NCBI RefSeq assembly: GCF_001652725.1
Contig: NZ_LWHJ01000022.1
Span: 434,001-498,000 of the forward strand
Source: Pedobacter psychrophilus
GTDB taxonomy: Bacteria; Bacteroidota; Bacteroidia; Sphingobacteriales; Sphingobacteriaceae
Direction of reading: 5' to 3'
Length of the DNA: 64,000 bases
Positions within the stretch are counted from its first letter, which is position 1, and each line of letters starts with the position of its first letter. This document shows, one piece after another, positions 43,648 to 53,628 of the stretch. The notes beneath the pieces are model-generated. The model was not told where the DNA came from, searched no databases, and was given only the letters and a program-made list of their open reading frames with translations. Position numbers and translations under genes: made by a program.

Positions 43648-44337
43648 ATGCCTTTAATACTCCAAATAGAAACTGCTACACAAACCTGCTCTGTTGCCTT
43701 GGCGAAAGATGGAAATGTTTTGGGAACCATTCAAAAAACAGAGAAAAACATTCATGCAAGTCATATCACTTTATTTATTGATGATATTTTAAAGCAGAGC
43801 GGTAAAGCATACAAAGATTTAGATGCCATTGCAGTAAGTATGGGACCTGGCTCTTATACTGGTTTGCGAATTGGCGTTTCTACAGCAAAAGGATTATGTT
43901 ATGCATTAGATAAACCATTAATAGCAATTAATTCTTTAGAAGCGATGGCTGCAGGTTTTAAGCAAAAGTGCTTTTCGGTTAATGCCAACACTTTATTTTG
44001 TCCAATGATTGATGCTAGAAGGATGGAAGTTTATTATTCTATTTTTGATAATCATTTAAATATTATAGAAGAAACGGCAGCTAAAATAATTGATCAGGAA
44101 AGTTTTAATGATTTATTGCATGATAATAAAATCTACTTTTTTGGTGATGGTGCCGCTAAATGCGAAGATGTGTTAGGCTTAAATTTAAATGCGAGAGTTA
44201 TTGATGATTATTTATGCAATGCTGATGATTTAACATTTTTAGCATTAGAAAAATTTAAGAATAAAGATTTTGTTGATGTTGCTTATTTCGAGCCTTTTTA
44301 TTTAAAAGACTTTGTTGCAGGTAAAAAATCTAATTAA
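43648..44337 (+). CDS. tsaB: tRNA threonylcarbamoyladenosine biosynthesis protein TsaB
   Basis: A 229-residue ASKHA-fold protein, a non-catalytic partner of TsaD in t6A modification of ANN-decoding tRNAs. Typical blocks are LQIETATQTCSVALAKDG, HASHITLFIDDIL, the family signature VSMGPGSYTGLRIGVSTAKGLCY and MIDARRMEVYYSIF. It lacks the metal-binding histidines of TsaD, as expected. It probably shares the rnpA-yidD transcript and ends 4 nt into the convergent gene. Confidence 0.93.
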   Translation: MPLILQIETATQTCSVALAKDGNVLGTIQKTEKNIHASHITLFIDDILKQSGKAYKDLDAIAVSMGPGSYTGLRIGVSTAKGLCYALDKPLIAINSLEAMAAGFKQKCFSVNANTLFCPMIDARRMEVYYSIFDNHLNIIEETAAKIIDQESFNDLLHDNKIYFFGDGAAKCEDVLGLNLNARVIDDYLCNADDLTFLALEKFKNKDFVDVAYFEPFYLKDFVAGKKSN

Positions 44338-45797
44338 TTCTTTCTATTTCTCTTATCTGATTTTCTTGCTCTCTTTTCTATAGCTCTATTCTGTTTTTGA
44401 GCTCGTCTTAATTCCCTAGGACTTAATCTGCTTACAAATCCTGTTTCTTTATCGTTTAAACCTGGTATTTCATCTGCATTACCAATGTCTTGCATCTTTT
44501 TCCCAAATTTCATGTTTAAACCAATAAAAAAGGAAAGTCTTGGGTTTCCATTCCCAATATTTTCGTTTTTTGTGATAAAACCTTTTGAGAAATAATAGGT
44601 AGGGAAAACTTGATCAGAACCAATATAAAATTCTGCATTAGGTGATTTAATCATAAACTGAGAACCTAAATTCCAGTCTGAAACTAAATCGTAAACAGGA
44701 TTAATACTAATGTTAAAGGCATTTTTCTTAAAATTATTAACCAAAGCAATTTGTCCGGCTTTATTAAAAGTACTTTTATTAAATACAAAAGTAGATTGGT
44801 AAAAATCAAAATCCTTTGATGCAGTAAAAGTTGTTTTGGTATCAATTAAACTATAAAAATTTTCATTGCTCTGAGAGACATTTAAAATCTTTTCAAAGCT
44901 TGAGAAAAATCTATTATTTGCACCTAACCTATTAGCTCCATTAACAGTAAAATTGTCATCAAAATTATAAACCGAACTTTTTTTGCTCCAGTGTATAAAT
45001 CCTAAATCTCTGATATTTAAACTTAAATAAATACCATTTTTAGAGGTGTAAGATGCGCCAGCGCTAATTGCAGTACCAAAGTTCTTAAGATTAGGAAGAA
45101 GTTTAGAATATGAGAGATTATCTGTACCGAAACTAGATTTGTATTGTCCTTGTAACCCAGCGGTATAACTTGTGTCACTATCAATAGTTAGTTTTGAGGA
45201 ATTGATGTCTAATTTGTTATATAATGAACCATTTAACAAAGAGATTTTTGCACCAAAACCCCAGCGTTCATTGTAATTTTCACGATAATTTAATGCTAGC
45301 TGCCAGTAAGATTGATTTATGCCTTCTGAGTTTAAAATATTAGAATAATTAGTTTGTTTAAAATTTGAAAAATCATCTAATAAGGCGAAAGTTCCGTTAC
45401 TGATATTAATATTTCCTTCATCCTTAAATTTTAAGGATATACCTATTTCCCTATTATAATTGGTTGTTTTAAAAATTTTAAAACTGAAAAGGTATAAACT
45501 TGCATCATAAATTAAATTGTTTTTTTTGCTGAAATCGCTAAAACTCGATGCTCCAAAAACTCTTGTAAATGCATATTTTTTAAATGCAGTTTGGGCTTCT
45601 CCTTCAAAATTCCCAAACATAAATAAAGAGGGCAAAATGGTTATTGCATATTTTCTGCTGAAATCTTTTTGAAAACTTTGTTCTACAGGGTTTTCAAAAG
45701 AATCATATAAAGTGCCGGAATGATTTAAAGAGAAATTTTGTGCTGAGATTTTAAAAACAGAAAATATGATGAAAATTAATAATAAACATTTTTTCAT
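44334..45797 (-). CDS. DUF5723-like outer-membrane beta-barrel protein
   Basis: A 487-residue exported protein (signal MKKCLLLIFIIFSVFKISAQ). The mature part is made of alternating short beta-strands (YAITILPSLFMFGNFEGEA, IYLSLNIRDLGFIHW, FFIGLNMKFGKK) like an OmpF-type barrel of the DUF5723 kind, and ends in a strongly basic tail (RRAQKQNRAIEKRARKSDKR). The basic tail after the last strand is unusual for a barrel and may face the periplasm. It is 52 nt downstream of another unknown envelope protein on the same strand, so the two may work together. Function unknown. Confidence 0.7.
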   Translation of the reverse strand: MKKCLLLIFIIFSVFKISAQNFSLNHSGTLYDSFENPVEQSFQKDFSRKYAITILPSLFMFGNFEGEAQTAFKKYAFTRVFGASSFSDFSKKNNLIYDASLYLFSFKIFKTTNYNREIGISLKFKDEGNINISNGTFALLDDFSNFKQTNYSNILNSEGINQSYWQLALNYRENYNERWGFGAKISLLNGSLYNKLDINSSKLTIDSDTSYTAGLQGQYKSSFGTDNLSYSKLLPNLKNFGTAISAGASYTSKNGIYLSLNIRDLGFIHWSKKSSVYNFDDNFTVNGANRLGANNRFFSSFEKILNVSQSNENFYSLIDTKTTFTASKDFDFYQSTFVFNKSTFNKAGQIALVNNFKKNAFNISINPVYDLVSDWNLGSQFMIKSPNAEFYIGSDQVFPTYYFSKGFITKNENIGNGNPRLSFFIGLNMKFGKKMQDIGNADEIPGLNDKETGFVSRLSPRELRRAQKQNRAIEKRARKSDKRNRKN

Positions 45798-45849
45798 ATC
45801 TTAAATTTAGTAAACCTTGAACGTAAGTTAACCGAATAAATTCTTAAAA

Positions 45850-47460
45850 CTAATTGTTATCTAATAATAGGCTATCTACGCTTGGTAATTTAATATTTGA
45901 TAAGGGCATTTTATTCATATACATATTTGTAAAAAATTTATCCTTATCTGCACTAAACTGTATTGCAAAGCCATAAATATCTTTCCAATTAAAATTATCA
46001 CTTTTAAAATCATTGTAAGATGTTCCGCTTAAAAAAGATCTAATTAATGCTTTTGAATTACTGTTATGTACAAAGAAAAAAATGTTTCCCTGGTTGGATA
46101 AATATTGTTGAAAATCTAGGTGTTTATCAGTTCTGCTTAAAAATTTTTGATTTTTATAATTTTCTAAAAACCTGTTTAACGCAGTGGTATTATTTGCAAA
46201 AACTAAATGATTTTCTATAAATGCAAAATAAGGCCTTCTAAAATTTTCAAACGGTTGTCCAAAGTAGGCTTCTAAAAGATAAGAATCATCAAAATGACGT
46301 ATATTTTCATTTATTTCTGAACTGATTGTTGATAATAAAAATCTTAATCTATTGGTATTGCTGGTTTTTACAATACCAATTTTATCTCCGGAAGCCAGTT
46401 GAAAAACCCCAAATTCTTTACCAATAACAGGGATTAATTCTTTATCAAGATTAACTGCATGATTCTTTGAAACGATGTCTAATTGATTTTTAAGTTTATC
46501 CCATTTTTTCTGTTCAATCTGCAATTGCTGCAATTTTGTTTTAAAGCTTCTATAATTAGATGTAAAATAAAAACTATAAGAAGCAACATCAAAAGGAATA
46601 ATATTTATTAAAGTATTTGCGCCAGGTTGTTGAGATAAAAAGAGATTGAAATAATTATTATTGCCCAACTGTGGGTTTGTAATGCCACTAAACATAAAGG
46701 CATTGCTCTGATAATTGATATTTAATGAAGCTGTGGCTTTTATATTTTTTAAATTAAATGTTTCTTCTGGATTTTTTCTGTTTGAAAAGTTATTGAAAAA
46801 ATCAGGTAATTTATCAAAATTGAGATATAGATTAGCAATTGAATTTTTATTACGAACACTGTTATTATCAATTTTAAATTGATTCTCAATATTTTTGCCA
46901 GTCAATAAATTGATGCTTTTATTCAATAATAAGGAGTCAAAACTTCCTACAAAAATGGATTTATGTACAAAAAACCTAAATTTTGATTGGTTACTAAAAG
47001 CAATCTTATAAATCTTTTCATCCTTATAATTGCTAACGTTAATTTTATATTTACTTTTTAATATGCTTAAAACATCATTTTCGGCATCTATATTTTTAGC
47101 TAGATTTGCCAATAATAAAAGCTGAGCATTATTTTTTTCAGTCTGGTCTAATGCAAAATAAACATCGCTTCCAATAAACGCCGGCGACAGATTTTGATTA
47201 TCAACAAAAATTTGTTTTACTGCATTTAGATGAGAAATGGTTTCTTTTCCCAGGATATCACTAAAAAGGTTAAAATCTTTAAAGATGTCATAAAAAGTCG
47301 TTTCATTTTTATATTCAAATACAATTGAAGCATCATTTGGGACAAGACTAAAAATTTTCTCATTAGAATACTCTGATGAGGATAAGTTCTTAAAGTAGAG
47401 CCATGTAACGCCAATTATCCCTAAAAAAAGTAAGCTAACAATTATTATAATCTTCTTCAT
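45850..47460 (-). CDS. Membrane-anchored protein of unknown function
   Basis: A 536-residue protein with an N-terminal anchor (IIIIVSLLFLGIIGVTWLYF) and a large extracytoplasmic part. The wording SLVPNDASIVFEYKNETTFYDIF and later repeats of a two-lobed alpha/beta layout (FFVHKSIFVGSFDSLLLNKSI..., YFAFIENHLVFANNTTALNRFL) resemble DUF3352-type proteins of other phyla, but I would not assign that family firmly. It has no enzymatic motif. It is transcribed with the DUF5723-like gene downstream. Confidence 0.6.
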   Translation of the reverse strand: MKKIIIIVSLLFLGIIGVTWLYFKNLSSSEYSNEKIFSLVPNDASIVFEYKNETTFYDIFKDFNLFSDILGKETISHLNAVKQIFVDNQNLSPAFIGSDVYFALDQTEKNNAQLLLLANLAKNIDAENDVLSILKSKYKINVSNYKDEKIYKIAFSNQSKFRFFVHKSIFVGSFDSLLLNKSINLLTGKNIENQFKIDNNSVRNKNSIANLYLNFDKLPDFFNNFSNRKNPEETFNLKNIKATASLNINYQSNAFMFSGITNPQLGNNNYFNLFLSQQPGANTLINIIPFDVASYSFYFTSNYRSFKTKLQQLQIEQKKWDKLKNQLDIVSKNHAVNLDKELIPVIGKEFGVFQLASGDKIGIVKTSNTNRLRFLLSTISSEINENIRHFDDSYLLEAYFGQPFENFRRPYFAFIENHLVFANNTTALNRFLENYKNQKFLSRTDKHLDFQQYLSNQGNIFFFVHNSNSKALIRSFLSGTSYNDFKSDNFNWKDIYGFAIQFSADKDKFFTNMYMNKMPLSNIKLPSVDSLLLDNN

Positions 47461-47557
47461 TTCACAAAATCCTGAGTTACAAAAATAGATTTTTGCATTG
47501 AAGGCTCGAAATTGGATTCATCTTTCTTAAATTAGCGCAACCATCAAACACAAAAAC

Positions 47558-47941
47558 ATGAATAAAAGGATAATTATGGCGGCTGCAATATTTGGAGCTT
47601 TAGCAGTAATTTTAGGAGCATTTGGAGCCCATAGTTTAAAGAAAATTATTACTGAAAGTCAATTAGAAACATGGCATACAGCGGTTCAGTATCATTTTTA
47701 TCATGTTTTTGCCCTATTATTTTTATCTACTTTTGGGAGGTTTAAGAATAATATCATTAATTTTTCTGCATGGTGTTTTGTTGTAGGTATCATTTTTTTT
47801 AGTGGATCATTGTATTTATTATCAATAAATTCTATTTTAAATTTAAATTCAAGTTTGCTCGGTCCAATAACTCCTATAGGCGGTTTATTCTTTATTTTAG
47901 GATGGTTAAGTTTACTTTTAGCTGCTGTTAAAGATAAATAA
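47558..47941 (+). CDS. DUF423 family small membrane protein
   Basis: A 127-residue protein with four membrane helices. Family blocks are AAAIFGALAVILGAFGAHSLKK, TWHTAVQYHFYHVFALL, WCFVVGIIFFSGSLYLL and GPITPIGGLFFILGWLSLLLA, as in E. coli YgdD. Function unknown. It abuts priA directly: the stop ends one base before the priA ATG. Confidence 0.9.
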   Translation: MNKRIIMAAAIFGALAVILGAFGAHSLKKIITESQLETWHTAVQYHFYHVFALLFLSTFGRFKNNIINFSAWCFVVGIIFFSGSLYLLSINSILNLNSSLLGPITPIGGLFFILGWLSLLLAAVKDK

Positions 47942-50419
47942 ATGATAGATTTTGATGGAGGTGATAACAGAAAAACTTTTTTTGTAGAGGTTATTTTACC
48001 CTTAGCAATTCCGCAAACTTATACTTATAGAGTTCCTCAAGATTTAAACGATAATTTATCAATTGGTAAAAGGGCGGTTGTACAGTTTGGAAAAAGCAAG
48101 CTTTATACTGCAATTATCTGTTCCATTTCTAATCTTGCACCATCTAAATATGAAGCAAAATATTTGTTGGATATTTTAGATGATGAAGCAATAGTTACTG
48201 CAACGCAATTAAATTTTTGGCAATGGATTGCCGATTATTATTTGTGTACCATTGGCGAAGTGATGGCGGCAGCATTGCCAACAGCCTTAAAATTAGCAAG
48301 TGAGACTAGGATAGTTTTAAGTAACACCTCAGAATTTGATAGGAGCTTATTAACCGAAAAGGAGTTTTTAATTTTAGATGCCTTAGAAATTAGGAACGAA
48401 CTTAGTATTACAGAGATTACTAAAATACTAAATCAAAAAGCGGTTTTTCCAATTCTAAAAGATCTACTCCAAAAAAAAATCATTTTTATTTTAGAAGATA
48501 TTGCCGAAAAGTTTGTCCCTAAAAAGGTAGCAACTATCAAACTAAATTCTTTTTATGATGATAAGGAAAATTTAAAACATCTTTTTGAAATATTAGAGAA
48601 AGCGCCCAAACAGGCTGATGCTTTATTAGCATATCTTAAACTTCAAAAAGAAAAAGGTGAAGTTAAAAAGAATGCAATTATTGAGGATGCAGGAGTGAGT
48701 TCGGCTATAATAAAGGCTTTAATTGATAAAGATATTTTTGTTCAGTCTAATAAAGTTGTGAGTAGGTTCTCCTCATCAGAAGATGTTTTAGAAACCGATT
48801 TTATTTTAAATGCAGAGCAAGATAGTGCTCTAAAAGAAATCCAATCTGATTTTGAAGAAAAGCAAGTTGTTTTATTACATGGCGTAACCTCATCGGGTAA
48901 AACCCAACTTTACATCCGGTTAATTGAGGAATATCTTGCTTTAGATAAACAAGTTTTATATCTATTGCCAGAAATTGCACTCACCGGTCAAATGATTGAT
49001 CGCCTTAAGGTTTATTTTGGCGATAAAATTATTGTTTATCACAGTAAATTTAATGACAATGAAAGGGCAGAGGTTTGGCAGAAAGTTTTAAAAAAGGAAG
49101 TCAACATAGTTTTAGGTGCCAGATCAGCAATATTTTTACCGTTTAATAATTTAGGTTTCATCATTGTTGATGAAGAGCATGAAGCAAGTTTTAAACAATT
49201 TGAGCCCGCACCAAGATATAATGCAAGAGATTTAGCCATCGTTTTAGGCGGAATGATGCAATCAAAAGTGTTATTAGGTTCTGCAACACCTTCATTAGAA
49301 ACTTATTTTAACGCCCTAAGTGGTAAATATGGATTAGTGAAGTTGACCACAAGATTTGGTGGTGTTAAACTTCCTGAAATTGAGGTCGTGAGTATTTCTG
49401 AAGAGCGAAACAGGAAATTGATAAAAGAAAATTTTACCAGTATTTTATTAGATAAATTAAACCAAACATTAGAAAATAAGGAACAGGCTATTCTTTTTCA
49501 AAATAGAAGAGGTTATGTCCCCGTTTTAATTTGCCAGACTTGTGGTAACACTCCAAAATGTATCAATTGCGATGTGAGCCTTACTTACCACAAGGCATCG
49601 GGTAAATTGCATTGTCATTATTGCGGTTATAAAGAGGATAACATTACAGAATGCCCCGCTTGCGGTTCTAAACATATTTCTTACAAAGGCTTAGGGACAG
49701 AGAAAATAGAAGATGATTTAAAGGTGATCCTTCCAGATGTGAAAATTGCCAGAATGGATTATGATACTACTCGCAATAAAAATGCACACCAAATTATTTT
49801 AAATGATTTTGAGGAACGTAAAATAGATGTTTTAGTAGGCACACAAATGGTAGCAAAAGGGTTGGATTTTGATAATATTACTTTAATAGGAATTATTAAC
49901 GCAGATAGTATCATTCAATTTCCTGATTTTAGGGCTTATGAGAGAAGTTTCCAAATGTTATCTCAGGTTGCAGGTAGGGCAGGGAGAAGAACTAAGCAAG
50001 GAAAAGTTATCATACAAACTTATGATGTTAAACATAGGGTAATCCAACAGGTTGTAAATAACGATTATGAGGGAATGTATCGTGAAGAATTAATCGAAAG
50101 AAAGCAATTTAAATATCCTCCGTTTTATAAAATCATTCAAATTAATATCAAGCATAAAGATTTAGGGAAGCTTTTAGCTATTTCAGAAGATTTTGCTAAG
50201 CATATTAAATCACATTTAGGAGAAATGGTTTTAGGACCACATTCTCCTTTAGTGGGTAGGGTTCGTAATTATTATATACAAACCGTAACCTTAAAAATTG
50301 ATTATAAACATCAATCTATTACTAAAATAAAAAACCTGCTTAAACAGCAGGTTAGTGATTTTTTAGCTAATAAAACAAATAAAGGAACTTTTGTTATAGT
50401 TGATGTAGATCCTTATTAA
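47942..50419 (+). CDS. priA: Primosomal protein N' (replication restart helicase)
   Basis: An 825-residue 3'-to-5' superfamily 2 helicase that reloads the replisome at collapsed forks. The N-terminal 3'-DNA-binding domain (VEVILPLAIPQTYTYRVP) is followed by Walker A GVTSSGKT, the DEEH box (IIVDEEHEASF), the zinc-binding cluster with CxxC pairs (CQTCGNTPKCINC, CHYCGY, CPACGS) and the helicase C-terminal motifs (LVGTQMVAKGLDF, QVAGRAGRRTK). It is complete. Its start is fused to the stop of the DUF423 gene (TAAATG), so translation is coupled. Confidence 0.95.
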   Translation: MIDFDGGDNRKTFFVEVILPLAIPQTYTYRVPQDLNDNLSIGKRAVVQFGKSKLYTAIICSISNLAPSKYEAKYLLDILDDEAIVTATQLNFWQWIADYYLCTIGEVMAAALPTALKLASETRIVLSNTSEFDRSLLTEKEFLILDALEIRNELSITEITKILNQKAVFPILKDLLQKKIIFILEDIAEKFVPKKVATIKLNSFYDDKENLKHLFEILEKAPKQADALLAYLKLQKEKGEVKKNAIIEDAGVSSAIIKALIDKDIFVQSNKVVSRFSSSEDVLETDFILNAEQDSALKEIQSDFEEKQVVLLHGVTSSGKTQLYIRLIEEYLALDKQVLYLLPEIALTGQMIDRLKVYFGDKIIVYHSKFNDNERAEVWQKVLKKEVNIVLGARSAIFLPFNNLGFIIVDEEHEASFKQFEPAPRYNARDLAIVLGGMMQSKVLLGSATPSLETYFNALSGKYGLVKLTTRFGGVKLPEIEVVSISEERNRKLIKENFTSILLDKLNQTLENKEQAILFQNRRGYVPVLICQTCGNTPKCINCDVSLTYHKASGKLHCHYCGYKEDNITECPACGSKHISYKGLGTEKIEDDLKVILPDVKIARMDYDTTRNKNAHQIILNDFEERKIDVLVGTQMVAKGLDFDNITLIGIINADSIIQFPDFRAYERSFQMLSQVAGRAGRRTKQGKVIIQTYDVKHRVIQQVVNNDYEGMYREELIERKQFKYPPFYKIIQINIKHKDLGKLLAISEDFAKHIKSHLGEMVLGPHSPLVGRVRNYYIQTVTLKIDYKHQSITKIKNLLKQQVSDFLANKTNKGTFVIVDVDPY

Positions 50420-51093
50420 TCTCGTCCAAAATTAAATTGTAAACTTAATAAGCCTAATGGTTTGGTATTAAATTGCCACCTACTAAAGTTATTTACAGAA
50501 GTGGGAGCATTTGTATTGTCAGATTTTATTTCCTTATCATGGGTATAAATAAAATCAATACCTGTTTCTGCACTGATGGTAATAGCAGGGATCACATTAT
50601 ATTTAACGCCTAAGAAAGGATAAATTAAACCTCCGTTCTTTTCTATATTAGCATTATATAAAAACGTGTTATTATTAGCATTATTAGATTTACCATCAAA
50701 ATTTGCTCTTTTATAGCCAAGATCAATACCGTAAAAAGGTTGTATTTTACTATAGATTAAACTACGTTCAAACCCCATTTTCAAATCAAAGGATTTATAA
50801 TCTCCTATAACAACCTCACAATTTTCACATTCATTTTTAAAAGAGTAGTTATCTTCTTTTACATTTGAAACCTGGAAACGGTAACTAATTTGGTTATCAT
50901 TTACTTTAGCAGTAATTCCGTTAAAGCCAGAAGTGTAGAAAATATTTCCATTACGCACTTCATTTAAAAGCTTTGGATATTCTTGTATGGTTAAAGCGCT
51001 TATCCCAATAGAATAATTGAAATCACTTTGAGATTGACAAAAAGTGATTTTAGAAATTGCTAAAAGCGTTATTAATAGTAAGGTTTTTTTCAT
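50416..51093 (-). CDS. Outer-membrane beta-barrel protein
   Basis: A 225-residue exported protein (signal MKKTLLLITLLAISKITFCQ). The sequence has alternating strands (FQVSNVKEDNYSFK, FYGIDLGYKRANFDG, YPFLGVKYNVIPAITISAETGIDFIYTH) ending in a barrel-like strand with LGLLSLQFNFGRD, as in small 8-strand OmpA/OmpX-like porin family proteins. A cysteine pair CENCE in an outer loop might form a disulfide. Function unknown. It converges with priA, overlapping by 4 nt. Confidence 0.8.
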   Translation of the reverse strand: MKKTLLLITLLAISKITFCQSQSDFNYSIGISALTIQEYPKLLNEVRNGNIFYTSGFNGITAKVNDNQISYRFQVSNVKEDNYSFKNECENCEVVIGDYKSFDLKMGFERSLIYSKIQPFYGIDLGYKRANFDGKSNNANNNTFLYNANIEKNGGLIYPFLGVKYNVIPAITISAETGIDFIYTHDKEIKSDNTNAPTSVNNFSRWQFNTKPLGLLSLQFNFGRD

Positions 51094-51116
51094 TGTGTGT
51101 ACTGCAAAAGTATGCT

Positions 51117-52484
51117 TTATTTTCCTCTTCCTTCAAAAATAATAATAAATGTATAAAACATAATCTTGAAATCTAAAGCTAAGGATCTATGCTCTATGTA
51201 TATGATGTCAAATGTCAAACGTTTAATCATTTGTTCTATATTCTCTGCATATCCATATTTAACTTGGCCCCAAGATGTTATGCCAGGCAAAACTTTTTGT
51301 AAATATGAATAATGAGGCGCAATTTTCTTTATCTGATTTATATAAAATGCCCTTTCTGGTCTTGGCCCAACTACAGACATTTCTCCTTTTAAAACATTAA
51401 GAAATTGGGGTAATTCATCCAATCTTAACTTTCTTAAAAAACTACCAATTCTTATCAATCTATTATCATTATTATATGATAACTGTGGGCCGTCCTTCTC
51501 TGCATCAACAACCATCGTTCTAAATTTTAAAATATGGAAAGGCACCCCTTTTTTACCAATTCTTTCTTGAATATAAAATATGGGGCCTTTGGATGTTGTC
51601 TTTATTAAGATGGCTATCAAAATAAATAAAGGACTTAATATAATCAATACAAAAAGGCTGAAAACATAATCAAAAATTTTCTTGATGGTTCTTTGCCAAA
51701 AAGGCATATAATCACGATTTAAACTTATTAATGGTAATGCAAAAAGATAATTCACTTTAACAAAACCCGATACCACATCAAACATATCTGGGATGATATT
51801 TATAAACACATCAGTATTTTCTAAATCATCTAAAATTGATTTAAGTTGATGATGTTGTGAAGTTTCTATAGCGATGATCACTTCTTCAATTTGGTGGTTT
51901 TGAATAATTATGTCAAGCTGGTTTAGTTCACCAAGATATAATTGGTTATCAATTTTTGAAGGAAGTTTCTCTTTGTCTAAAACAATGAAGCCCAAGATTT
52001 GAAAACCTAAAGATTTTTTTTGACTTTGTATTTCTTGATAGAGCTGGAAAGCTTTTGTGTTGTTACCAATTATTATAGTTTTAAAGCCTAGAACATTGTT
52101 TTGCAATAGTCTCTTTAAAATGGTTAGGGTAATTAATCTAACAGAATAGATTATCATAAAATGATAAAATGCAATTTTAATAGCGGCTGTTATAAGCTCT
52201 TGATTTGATTGACCTTGATAGTATAAACTTTCTAAGATTATATAAGCTATTGATAAAACTACCGATAAATTTAAAACAGCTATAAACTCTTTATATCTGG
52301 ATTTTCTTAAAGGTTTTTCATAATGTCCAAGAAATTCGTAGAGTAATAAAAAGAATAATATTAAACCTATAAAGTTTATGATAGAAAACTGATTTACAAT
52401 ATTGGCCGCTTTTAAAGTAAATGAGAAAAATATTAAGCCAGTAAAATTACAGGTAATAAATAATAAGGTAATCTTCTTAGGCAT
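51117..52484 (-). CDS. Undecaprenyl-phosphate sugar-phosphotransferase (WcaJ/EpsL-type)
   Basis: A 455-residue polyprenyl-phosphate hexose-1-phosphate transferase. Four N-terminal membrane helices and a CoA-binding-like Rossmann domain (about 130-240; VLGFKTIIIGNNTKAFQLYQ) precede the bacterial sugar-transferase domain: IKKIFDYVFSLFVLIILSPLF, PIFYIQERIGKKGVPFHILKFRTM, LRKLRLDELPQFLNVLKGEMSVVGPRPER and PGITSWGQVKYGY. It starts extracellular or capsular polysaccharide assembly on the lipid carrier. No other polysaccharide genes surround it here. Confidence 0.92.
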   Translation of the reverse strand: MPKKITLLFITCNFTGLIFFSFTLKAANIVNQFSIINFIGLILFFLLLYEFLGHYEKPLRKSRYKEFIAVLNLSVVLSIAYIILESLYYQGQSNQELITAAIKIAFYHFMIIYSVRLITLTILKRLLQNNVLGFKTIIIGNNTKAFQLYQEIQSQKKSLGFQILGFIVLDKEKLPSKIDNQLYLGELNQLDIIIQNHQIEEVIIAIETSQHHQLKSILDDLENTDVFINIIPDMFDVVSGFVKVNYLFALPLISLNRDYMPFWQRTIKKIFDYVFSLFVLIILSPLFILIAILIKTTSKGPIFYIQERIGKKGVPFHILKFRTMVVDAEKDGPQLSYNNDNRLIRIGSFLRKLRLDELPQFLNVLKGEMSVVGPRPERAFYINQIKKIAPHYSYLQKVLPGITSWGQVKYGYAENIEQMIKRLTFDIIYIEHRSLALDFKIMFYTFIIIFEGRGK

Positions 52485-52579
52485 AAATAAAGTAGCTGTT
52501 TATCAGTACTAAGTTGTTTAATTTTGTGCAAAGCTAAGAAATAAGCTAATAATTAATTCTTAGATTATATTTTTGAGCA

Positions 52580-53236
52580 ATGGCTTATAAGTTTGTAGAT
52601 AATTATAGAGAAAAGGGTGCAAGAAAAAAACTTGTAAAGGAATTACAACTTAAAGGTATTACCGATGAAAATGTTTTAGCTGCGGTAGGCAGGGTAAAAA
52701 GGCATTATTTTTTTGATGAGACTTTTTGGGCGCAAGCCTATTTAGACAAAGCTTTTCCTATTGGTGAGGGACAAACCATCTCTAATCCTTACACAGTTGC
52801 TTATCAAAGCGAACTTTTACACATTAAAAATGGCGATAAGGTTTTAGAGATTGGTACGGGCTGCGGTTACCAAACTTGTGTTTTGTTAGAGCTGGGCGCT
52901 AAAGTTTTTACTATAGAAAGGCAACAGAAATTATACGAACGTACTTTAAAGGTATTACCCCATATCGGTTATAAAGCAAAGTTTTTTTTAGGAGATGGGT
53001 CTAAAGGAATTGCAGAACATGCACCTTACGATAAAATAATAGTTACTGCAGGAGCGCCATTGGTGCCGCAAATTCTTTTAAAACAGCTTAAGATTGGAGG
53101 CATTTTGGTGATCCCCGTGGGGGATGAAAAAGAACAAAAAATGGTAACGGTAATTAGGGTGAGCGAGAATGATTTTGATAAAATAGTATTGGATACTTTT
53201 AGATTTGTACCCTTACTTGGAGACCAGGCCTGGTAA
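52580..53236 (+). CDS. pcm: Protein-L-isoaspartate O-methyltransferase
   Basis: A 218-residue SAM-dependent repair enzyme for isoaspartyl damage. Conserved blocks: AFPIGEGQTISNPYTVAYQSELL, motif I KVLEIGTGCGYQTCVLLELG, VFTIERQQ, GDGSKGIAEHAPYDKIIVTAGAP and GGILVIPVG. A TATTTTTG -7-like element ends only 5 bp before the ATG, so the mRNA may be leaderless or nearly so. It converges with the FtsB/DivIC gene with 2 nt between stops. Confidence 0.93.
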   Translation: MAYKFVDNYREKGARKKLVKELQLKGITDENVLAAVGRVKRHYFFDETFWAQAYLDKAFPIGEGQTISNPYTVAYQSELLHIKNGDKVLEIGTGCGYQTCVLLELGAKVFTIERQQKLYERTLKVLPHIGYKAKFFLGDGSKGIAEHAPYDKIIVTAGAPLVPQILLKQLKIGGILVIPVGDEKEQKMVTVIRVSENDFDKIVLDTFRFVPLLGDQAW

Positions 53237-53238
53237 AA

Positions 53239-53541
53239 TTATTGATCTTCTTTTTTATTATCAACCACCACAAAAATATCTTCGTTTTCTTTTTTCATCA
53301 GATAACGCTCACGGGCAAATTTTTCTAAACTTTGCACATTGGTGGTCAATTCTTTTAGTTCCTTATCGGCTTTTGCGATCTCTTTGTTATAAAAATCTTT
53401 TTCCTCTTCTAGTTTATTTACTTTATTTCTATACTCATATTGGGAAGCAGCATCATTTCTATCGAAAAAAAACATCCACACTAAAAAAGCTATCCCCGAA
53501 AGGAAAAATTTATTTCTAAGTAGATTGAGCAAATTTTTCAT
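53239..53541 (-). CDS. FtsB/DivIC-type septum formation initiator protein
   Basis: A 100-residue bitopic membrane protein. A transmembrane helix (about residues 10-25, KFFLSGIAFLVWMFFF) leads into a periplasmic leucine-zipper coiled coil (YEYRNKVNKLEEEKDFYNKE...ELTTNVQSLEKFARERY) and the typical GRYL-like close RERYLMKKENEDIFVV. It acts in divisome assembly with FtsL and FtsQ. Normal family size. It stands apart from division genes. Confidence 0.9.
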   Translation of the reverse strand: MKNLLNLLRNKFFLSGIAFLVWMFFFDRNDAASQYEYRNKVNKLEEEKDFYNKEIAKADKELKELTTNVQSLEKFARERYLMKKENEDIFVVVDNKKEDQ

Positions 53542-53628
53542 ATTGATTTAAAAATAAAAATACAAATTTTCAATCATTCCTTTTTTTATACACTTATAAA
53601 CAATTAATCCTGTTTTATCTTGATTTAC

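Noticed and set aside
53205-53519. A 104-codon plus-strand frame after pcm
   Set aside because: It overlaps the FtsB/DivIC-type gene on the other strand, which has a proper membrane helix and coiled coil; the frame has no recognisable content.
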